Shown: positions 7,173-11,896 of the stretch, piece by piece | Position numbering within the stretch: position 1 is the first letter of the stretch | How the letters are laid out: each line of letters starts with the position of its first letter | Assembly: GCA_903863315.1 (NCBI GenBank) | Contig: CAIPBN010000722.1 | Coordinates: 1-11,896 of the forward strand | Source of the DNA: an uncultured Verrucomicrobiota bacterium | GTDB lineage: Bacteria > Verrucomicrobiota > Verrucomicrobiia > Limisphaerales > SXTU01 | Length of the DNA stretch: 11,896 nt | Direction: 5' to 3' | Notes under the pieces: generated by a model | What the model saw: only the letters and a program-made list of their open reading frames with translations | Database searches by the model: none | Told to the model about the DNA's origin: nothing | Position numbers and translations under genes: made by a program

Positions 7173-8305
7173 CAGGTGGTGCGGGTGCGGGGTCCGACGG
7201 AGAAGGGGTTGTCCTCCAGCAGGGTGGAGGCGACGAGCGGCGTCTGCACGGCGCGGCGGGCGACGCTGAGGATCAAGCCGGCGGAGGCCAGCAACATGAC
7301 GAGGTTGGAACCACCATAACTGATGAAGGGCAGGGACAGGCCTTTGTTGGGCAACACCATGGTGACCACGCCGATGTTGATGAAGACCTGCACGCCGATG
7401 AGGAAGGTGAGGCCGATGACCAGCAACTGGCCGAAGAGATCGCCCGCCCGCCACGCGATGCTGAGGCCGCACCAGCAGAGCAGTCCGTAGGTCACCAGCA
7501 GGCCGAGCGTTGCGGCGAGGCCAAGCTCTTCTCCGAGGATGGAGAAGATGAAATCGGTGGGATGCTCGGGGACGAAGCCGGTCTTTTGACGGCCGTTGCC
7601 CAGGCCCAAACCGGCCGTGCCGCCGATGCCAAGGGCGTATTTGGCCTGGAGCTGCTGGTGGGCGATGGTCTTCTCGTATTTTTCCGGATGCAGCCAGGCA
7701 TCGATCCGTGTGCGCCGGTTTTCGTTGCCCATGAGCAGCACGCAAATGACCGCGAAGCCCGCCAGCCCGAGGGGCACCAGATGCATTGGCCGCGCGCCGG
7801 CGATCAGGAGCATCAGCCACACGACGAGGCCCAGCAGCATGGTCGTGCCGAAGTCCTTGCCCGCCAGCACGAGGCCCATGGCGCAACCCGCGAACGCCCC
7901 GGGAATCACGACGCCGCGCCAGAACTCGTGCATGCGCTCCCGGTAAACGCAGGCGTAGTGGGCAAGCATCGCAATGACGACCACCTTGGCCAGTTCCGAG
8001 GGCTGGAACGTGAAACCATGAAACTCAATCCACCGGCGTGCCCCGTTAATTTCACGGCCCATCACCGCCGTGAAGGCCAGGAGCAGGCACACGACCACCA
8101 GACCGGGCCAGACGAACTTGCGGAGTCGGCGGTAGTCCAGTGATGCCGCGACGAAGCAGGCCACGAGGCCGATGGCGGCGAAGATGGACTGCTTGATAAG
8201 CAGCTTTTCCCCCTCCTGCGTCATGCTCGCGCTGTAAAGCATCACCAGTCCCAGCCCGAGCAGGCTTGCCACGCAGATGGTGAAGATCGTGGCGGTGTTT
8301 TTCAT
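7172..8305 (-). CDS. ftsW: Septal peptidoglycan glycosyltransferase FtsW (SEDS family)
   Basis: FtsW is the polytopic SEDS-family enzyme that polymerises lipid II into glycan strands at the septum with its partner transpeptidase FtsI. With the ATG at 8305 the protein has 377 residues and about ten hydrophobic segments. Family motifs are NGARRWIEF (87-95), QPSELAK (101-107), KDFGTT (150-155), PEHPTDFIFSILGEELG (246-262) with the essential-type Asp at 251, and VLPNKGLSLPFISYGGS (317-333). FtsW is preferred over RodA because of this last motif and the location beside murG. The open frame extends 22 codons upstream to 8371, but that stretch is hydrophilic and reaches into a hairpin at 8369-8415, so the later ATG directly before the first membrane segment is chosen. 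No Shine-Dalgarno sequence is apparent. The stop overlaps the murG start. Confidence 0.96.
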   Translation of the reverse strand: MKNTATIFTICVASLLGLGLVMLYSASMTQEGEKLLIKQSIFAAIGLVACFVAASLDYRRLRKFVWPGLVVVCLLLAFTAVMGREINGARRWIEFHGFTFQPSELAKVVVIAMLAHYACVYRERMHEFWRGVVIPGAFAGCAMGLVLAGKDFGTTMLLGLVVWLMLLIAGARPMHLVPLGLAGFAVICVLLMGNENRRTRIDAWLHPEKYEKTIAHQQLQAKYALGIGGTAGLGLGNGRQKTGFVPEHPTDFIFSILGEELGLAATLGLLVTYGLLCWCGLSIAWRAGDLFGQLLVIGLTFLIGVQVFINIGVVTMVLPNKGLSLPFISYGGSNLVMLLASAGLILSVARRAVQTPLVASTLLEDNPFSVGPRTRTT

Positions 8306-8468
8306 GCGGAGAGAAATGCCAGGGCGCGTTGGCGACGCGCGCCATCTGTCGTTGCACGACCGGCGGGCCACGGGCGGGTGCTGCGAGGTCTGGCCTCGCG
8401 CACCGCTCGCCCGTGTTCGCCCGTCAGCCGGCGCATGATTGGAGTGGTTTGAGTGGAGACGATTCCGC
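8306..8468 (-). other. LysM gene-ftsW intergenic region
   Basis: This 163-base gap holds the hairpin at 8369-8415, two copies of GAGTGG (8442-8447 and 8451-8456) and the word ATGATTGGAG (8435-8444), which recurs in the mraY-murD gap. No clear sigma-70 promoter is visible on the minus strand. No additional gene is supported. Confidence 0.4.
8369..8415. repeat. Interrupted 19-bp stem-loop between the LysM gene and ftsW
   Basis: Three stacked perfect stems form one hairpin: CACGGGCG (8369-8376) with CGCCCGTG (8408-8415), GGTGC (8377-8381) with GCACC (8400-8404), and GCGAGG (8383-8388) with CCTCGC (8394-8399). The loop has 5 bases (8389-8393), and the only interruptions are a single T at 8382 and GCT at 8405-8407. 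No T-run follows on the minus strand, so it is not a standard intrinsic terminator. It could be an RNA stability or processing element, an attenuator, or a copy of a dispersed palindromic repeat. Confidence 0.7.
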
Positions 8469-9431
8469 TCAGAGCTGCCCCGGCGGTTTCGGAGCCGGAG
8501 CCGGTTCGCCGAGCGGCGGCAGGGCCGGCGGCGTCAGGGGCACCGGCTCGGTGCGGGGCAATGGAGTGGTGGTGGCTGCCGGTGCTGTGGGCTCCGGTGA
8601 CTTCTTGCTGCTGCTGCCGCTCGGGAGCTTCAGCTTCTGGCCGACCTTGATCTGGTCGGTCTTGAGGCCGTTGGCTTCGCGGAGTTTGGCGACCGAGGTG
8701 CCTAGGCTCTTGGCGATCTTGCCGAGGTTGTCACCCGACTTAACGGTGTAGGTGCCGCTTTCGGCCACGGCCGGTCCGGACTTGCTGCCGCCGGTGGCGC
8801 TGGGGGCCTTCGGAGCCGCTGCGGGGATGTTGATCTTCTGGCCAATCTTCAAACGGGTGGAATCCACGCCGGGATTCGCGGCTTCGATGGCTTTCATGCC
8901 CACGCCGTATTTCTTGGACATGGTGAAGAACGAGTCGTTCTTGGCGACGACATGGACCTTCGCCTCACCTGCGGGCGCGAGCGGCGCAGGTTCGGGCGTG
9001 AGTGCCGGAGCGGGGGTGATCGGAGCCGTTTGCACCGGCGGCAGCGCGGCCACGGGCGCAGGGGCGGGAGTGGGTGGCGCTGGGGGCACTGCGCCGGGGA
9101 CCGGCGTCACGGGCGTGCCGGCCGGCGGGAGGGGGGCCATCGGGGCGAGCGTGCCGGCTCCACCGGGCACGGGGGCGCCGCCAATGGGCGGCACCGGCGC
9201 CGGGGTCACCGGGCTGCCGGTGTCTGGCGGGGTAATGGGCGGGAGGGGCGGCTCCGGAGCCCGCTTGGCGATCGGCGGGTCTTCGCGTTTGCAGCCTGAC
9301 ATGAGGATGCCGCCGAGGACCACGGCGTGAATGCCGAGGAAGATGCCCACGACGAGGGGCAGGTTGGTTTTGCGTTTGGCTTTTTGCTCAAGGAGCGAGC
9401 CCTGGGTTGGTAACTGATTTTGAGTGCTCAT
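8469..9431 (-). CDS. Membrane-anchored protein with two LysM domains
   Basis: This 320-residue protein probably binds peptidoglycan. It has a short hydrophilic N-terminus with a basic KAKRK patch (17-21) and a hydrophobic segment (about 24-46). That segment ends in LMSGC with Cys at 47, so it is either a membrane anchor or an unusually long lipoprotein signal with a poor lipobox. A Pro/Ala/Val-rich linker follows (about 50-155), long enough to span much of the periplasm. LysM domain 1 (about 158-203) contains VVAKNDSFFTMSKKYGV and IGQKINIP. LysM domain 2 (about 226-271) contains YTVKSGDNLGKIAKSLGTS and VGQKLKLP. A second Pro-rich tail ends the protein. No hydrolase or peptidase domain is present, so a structural or recruiting role is more likely than an enzymatic one. 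It sits between murD and ftsW, 119 bases after murD. No Shine-Dalgarno sequence precedes the ATG, which is the only sensible start. Confidence 0.9.
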   Translation of the reverse strand: MSTQNQLPTQGSLLEQKAKRKTNLPLVVGIFLGIHAVVLGGILMSGCKREDPPIAKRAPEPPLPPITPPDTGSPVTPAPVPPIGGAPVPGGAGTLAPMAPLPPAGTPVTPVPGAVPPAPPTPAPAPVAALPPVQTAPITPAPALTPEPAPLAPAGEAKVHVVAKNDSFFTMSKKYGVGMKAIEAANPGVDSTRLKIGQKINIPAAAPKAPSATGGSKSGPAVAESGTYTVKSGDNLGKIAKSLGTSVAKLREANGLKTDQIKVGQKLKLPSGSSSKKSPEPTAPAATTTPLPRTEPVPLTPPALPPLGEPAPAPKPPGQL

Positions 9432-9550
9432 GGTGATGCTTGCGTGATGCTGAGTGGCGGCTTGGTTCGGCTCGCCAGAGCTGGCCAGGCCCCGGCGAAA
9501 TTTTTGTTAATTCAGTGACTATTTTTGGTTCAGGCATTTTACCGAAAAAT
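9432..9550 (-). promoter_or_regulatory. AT-rich gap before the LysM gene, possible promoter region
   Basis: Bases 9497-9550, just after the murD stop, are strikingly AT-rich compared with the surrounding GC-rich DNA, with several A/T runs on either strand. Promoter-like words such as TTGAAT and TAAAAT occur on the minus strand, but I could not find a pair with canonical 16-18 base spacing. The composition fits a promoter for the LysM gene and the genes after it, or an unstructured spacer. The call rests on composition only. Confidence 0.3.
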
Positions 9551-10987
9551 TCAACTGGCACCACTTTGTCCCGCGCCCCCATTCGTGGGGCTGGCAGCCG
9601 CGACAACGCCATTAGTTGTGCGTTGCAACTGCGTCACTGCTTGTCGAAACACTTCACCCCGGTGGCGGTAATCTCGGAACAGGTCGAAGCTCGAACAGGC
9701 CGGGGAAAGCAAAACAATGTCGCCAGGCGCCGCATTTCTGACGGCTTCGTTGACCGCTTCTAACAATGAATCTGCGAGGGTGCAAGGGGTAAAGAGGCTC
9801 CACGAGGCGCGGAGCTTTTCGCGCGTCTCGCCGAGCAGGATCGCATGCTTCACGCGCTGCGCCAGCAGCGGTCCCAGATCGTGATAATCCAGCCCCTTGT
9901 CACGCCCGCCGGCGATGAGCAGCACGTTCGGCTCCCCGGGTTGTGAGGCGGGCATGGTTTGCAGCGCCTTCGACACCGCGTCGAGGTTTGTGGCCTTCGA
10001 ATCGTTGACGAACTGGACGCCGTTGATCTCGGCGATGAACTCGCAGCGATGCGCCCCGGGCTGAAAGCTGGCGATGGCCGCCACCATTTCCTCCAGCGGC
10101 AGGCGCAGCACGCGTCCGATGGCCAGCGCGGCCATGACGTTCTCGGCGTTGTGCGGGCCGCGCAGCCGGGTCCTTTCCAGGTCCAGCAGCGGCCCCACCC
10201 AGCCTTCGATGCGGCTGATGAGCAGCGAGCGGTCCAGATGGATGTCCGCGCGGCGGTTGTGCGCGCTGAACGTGATGAGCTTGGATGGAATCTTCACGCC
10301 GAAGGCGCGCAGCATCGCCAGCGCCTCGCTCTGCACGATGGCCCAGTCGAACGGCTGCTGATTCTCAAAGATGCGCGCCTTGGTCCGCGCATAGTCAGCC
10401 ATCGTATGATGGCGGTCGAGGTGATCGGGCGTGATGTTCAACAACACCGCAATGGCTGGGCGGAAGAAGCGGATGGTCTCCAGTTGGAAGGAACTCACTT
10501 CGAGCGTGAGGTAATCGAGTTGCTTCGTCTCGTCGGCCACGGAGCACAACGGTTTGCCAATGTTGCCCGCGGCAAGCGTGCGCTTGTGACAGTGCGTGAG
10601 CAGGTGCTCGACGAGTTCCGTGGTGGTCGTCTTGCCGTTGGTGCCGGTGACGGAGATGTTCAGGCAGACGGCCTGCTGCCAGCCGAGTTCGAGTTCACCG
10701 ATGACGGGGATTTCCCGCTGGCGCAGTTCCTTCACGAGGGGCGAGTCCAGCGCCACTCCGGGGCTGACCACGGCAAAATCAAACTGTCCGGCGGGTGGCA
10801 GCCGGAGGTCGAGCTCCACGCGCACGCCAAGATCACGTAGCTCCGCCGCCTCCTGCCGCAGCGCGGGCGTGTCGGAGTTGTCCATCGCCGTCACGCGCGC
10901 CCCCCGCGAGATGAGCAGGCGCGCCGCCGCCGTCCCGCTAAGGCCGAGGCCGATGACCAGCACGTCTTTGTCTTCGAGTCGGAACAT
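9551..10987 (-). CDS. murD: UDP-N-acetylmuramoylalanine--D-glutamate ligase MurD
   Basis: MurD adds D-glutamate to UDP-MurNAc-L-Ala with ATP in the cytoplasm. The 478-residue protein has the three Mur-ligase domains. An N-terminal Rossmann-like part begins VLVIGLGLSGTAAARLL (9-25) and includes VVSPGV (73-78). The central ATPase domain has the P-loop GTNGKTTT (115-122), EVSSFQLE (163-170), NITPDHLDRH (184-193) and a Lys in YARTKARIF (K203) at the position that is carbamylated in the family. The C-terminal domain has HN (279-280), NDSKATN (328-334) and LLSPACSSFDLF (426-437). About 20 residues at the end (from 458) form a Gly/Ala/Ser-rich extension. The ATG at 10987 has no Shine-Dalgarno sequence but starts right at the nucleotide-fold strand. 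The gene lies between mraY and the LysM gene, the common place for murD. Confidence 0.97.
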   Translation of the reverse strand: MFRLEDKDVLVIGLGLSGTAAARLLISRGARVTAMDNSDTPALRQEAAELRDLGVRVELDLRLPPAGQFDFAVVSPGVALDSPLVKELRQREIPVIGELELGWQQAVCLNISVTGTNGKTTTTELVEHLLTHCHKRTLAAGNIGKPLCSVADETKQLDYLTLEVSSFQLETIRFFRPAIAVLLNITPDHLDRHHTMADYARTKARIFENQQPFDWAIVQSEALAMLRAFGVKIPSKLITFSAHNRRADIHLDRSLLISRIEGWVGPLLDLERTRLRGPHNAENVMAALAIGRVLRLPLEEMVAAIASFQPGAHRCEFIAEINGVQFVNDSKATNLDAVSKALQTMPASQPGEPNVLLIAGGRDKGLDYHDLGPLLAQRVKHAILLGETREKLRASWSLFTPCTLADSLLEAVNEAVRNAAPGDIVLLSPACSSFDLFRDYRHRGEVFRQAVTQLQRTTNGVVAAASPTNGGAGQSGAS

Positions 10988-11000
10988 GGTTCAGACAGTG

Positions 11001-11091
11001 GCGAAGCGATGGAGCGTTGAATGATTGGAGGGTGGAGCGGCATCCGGGCACCGCTCCGCCACGCCATCATTCCGCCGTTTCATTGCTTCGC
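11001..11091. repeat. 91-base imperfect palindrome between mraY and murD
   Basis: Three nested stems share one axis. The outer stem pairs GCGAAGCGATG (11001-11011) with CATTGCTTCGC (11081-11091), 11 bp with one G-T pair. The middle stem pairs GAATGAT (11019-11025) with ATCATTC (11066-11072). The inner stem pairs GTGGAGCGG (11032-11040) with CCGCTCC (11051-11057) and AC (11061-11062) across a 3-base bulge. The loop is 11041-11050. Together they fill most of the 136-base gap between the mraY stop and the murD start. No T-run follows on the minus strand. It may be a MITE- or REP-like element, or an mRNA structure that protects or attenuates the transcript. Confidence 0.7.
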
Positions 11092-11123
11092 ACTCAGTCA
11101 TGTTGATTCGTTTCGCCAGTGGT

Positions 11124-11896
11124 TCACCGCAGCTTCAGTGTCGCCAGCGCGAGCACCGCACACAGGATGCACAGGACATAAAACCGGGTGACAACTTGTG
11201 ATTCATACCAGCCCAGTTTTTGAAAATGGTGATGCAGGGGAGCCATGAGAAACACGCGCCGTCCCTCGCCGAACCGCCGCTTGGTGTATTTGAACCAGCC
11301 GCGCTGGATCATCACCGAGACGATTTCCAGCACGAACACCCCGCCCGCCACGACCAGCACGAACGGCTGGTGAATCAGCACCGCCATGATGCCCAGCACG
11401 CCGCCCAGCGCCAGCGATCCGGTATCGCCCATGAAGACCTGCGCGGGATGACAGTTGAACCAGAGGAAACCCAGGCTCGCGCCAATCAGCGCGGCGCAGA
11501 ATACCGTCAGCTCCCCGGCCCCGGGCACGAAGGGGACAAACAGGTAGCGCGCGAGCACCGCGTTGCCGGCGATGTAGGTGAAGATCAGGAACACCGCCGT
11601 GACGATGAGCGTGCAGCCGATGGCCAGCCCGTCCAGCCCGTCCGTGATGTTCACCGCGTTGCTGCTGCCCACGATCGCAAACATCGTGATCAGCCCGCCC
11701 ACCCAGGCTGCGTCGGTGAGCACGGCCTGCTTGAAAAAGGGCACCTGAATCTCGCTGATGAGCGGCCGGGTTTCCGGCATCAGCCACAAGGTGAAGGCGA
11801 TGCCTCCGGCCAGCGTGAACTGCACCACGAGCTTCAAGTTCTCCGCCGCGCCCGCGCTCTTCTGCTCGGTCAGCTTCTTGTAATCGTCGTAAAAGC
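11124..11896 (-). CDS. mraY: Phospho-N-acetylmuramoyl-pentapeptide transferase MraY, C-terminal part
   Basis: MraY transfers phospho-MurNAc-pentapeptide from UDP to undecaprenyl phosphate, making lipid I in the inner membrane. The right window edge cuts the gene, leaving about 256 residues in frame to the stop at 11124. The fragment opens with FYDDYKKL, the family's catalytic Asp-Asp-Tyr loop, and continues with NITDGLDGL (about 82-90), FNCHPAQVFMGDTGSLALGG (about 146-165) and APLHHHFQKLGW (about 218-229), the HHH signature of MraY rather than of WecA-type relatives. Several hydrophobic membrane segments separate these loops. A TTG at 11837 could be mistaken for a start, but the DDY loop upstream of it shows that the coding frame continues beyond the window. 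By the usual order, murF would lie further upstream outside the window. The gap to murD holds a large palindrome. Confidence 0.97.
   Translation of the reverse strand, partial: FYDDYKKLTEQKSAGAAENLKLVVQFTLAGGIAFTLWLMPETRPLISEIQVPFFKQAVLTDAAWVGGLITMFAIVGSSNAVNITDGLDGLAIGCTLIVTAVFLIFTYIAGNAVLARYLFVPFVPGAGELTVFCAALIGASLGFLWFNCHPAQVFMGDTGSLALGGVLGIMAVLIHQPFVLVVAGGVFVLEIVSVMIQRGWFKYTKRRFGEGRRVFLMAPLHHHFQKLGWYESQVVTRFYVLCILCAVLALATLKLR

Noticed and set aside
7173..7886. N-terminal extension of the murG frame
   Set aside because: The extra 238 codons overlap ftsW in another frame and give a His/Arg/Pro-rich translation. The GGTGGH motif begins right after the ATG at 7172.
8369..8415. Intrinsic terminator at the hairpin after the LysM gene
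   Set aside because: The stem is strong but no U-run follows on the transcribed strand, so I describe it only as a stem-loop.
8952..9330. Plus-strand Gly/Arg-rich and Gly/Ala-rich frames opposite the LysM gene
   Set aside because: They are complements of the Pro/Ala-rich linker codons and have no independent support.
1..11896. CRISPR array, tRNA, rRNA, insertion sequence or transposase
   Set aside because: No spaced direct repeats, cloverleaf, rRNA-like sequence or transposase motifs were seen. The window is almost fully occupied by dcw genes.
1..11896. A wholly new multi-gene system
   Set aside because: Ten of the eleven genes are accounted for by the known division and cell wall pathway plus a LysM protein. 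The eleventh is a partial secreted protein with no visible link to the others.

Overview
The window is a conserved division and cell wall (dcw) gene cluster from a GC-rich Gram-negative-type bacterium. All ten recognised genes lie on the minus strand, so the cluster reads from high to low coordinates: mraY (5' end cut by the window edge), murD, a membrane-anchored LysM protein, ftsW, murG, murB, ddl, ftsQ, ftsA and ftsZ. A partial secreted-protein gene follows after ftsZ. The gene order, the divergent FtsZ and the LysM gene beside ftsW suggest a Verrucomicrobiota-type member of the PVC group. This is an inference from gene content; there is no rRNA in the window to confirm it.

Layout. At 11124-11896 is the 3' part of mraY (lipid I synthesis), then a 136-base gap filled by a large imperfect palindrome. 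murD (9551-10987) is followed by a 119-base gap with an AT-rich island. The LysM gene (8469-9431) is followed by a 163-base gap with a 19-bp interrupted hairpin. From ftsW (start 8305) to ftsA (stop 1861) the genes are packed very tightly, with TGATG, ATGA and 8-base overlaps or gaps of 3 and 11 bases, so ftsW-murG-murB-ddl-ftsQ-ftsA looks like one transcriptional and translational unit. ftsZ is set apart by 124 bases. A secreted protein of unknown role (1-317) begins 57 bases after ftsZ and probably marks the end of the cluster.

How the genes work together. MurB and MurD act in the cytoplasmic UDP-MurNAc-peptide pathway and Ddl supplies D-Ala-D-Ala. MraY and MurG make lipid I and lipid II on the inner membrane face. 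FtsW polymerises glycan at the septum. FtsZ and FtsA form the cytoplasmic ring, and FtsQ links it to the periplasmic machinery. The LysM protein probably binds septal or general peptidoglycan from a membrane anchor.

I found no wholly new system. The points that deserve attention are the absence of murC between murG and murB together with a long C-terminal tail on MurG, a Cys in place of the catalytic Ser in MurB, several unusual positions in FtsZ, the LysM protein in the cluster, and structured intergenic elements that share sequence words.
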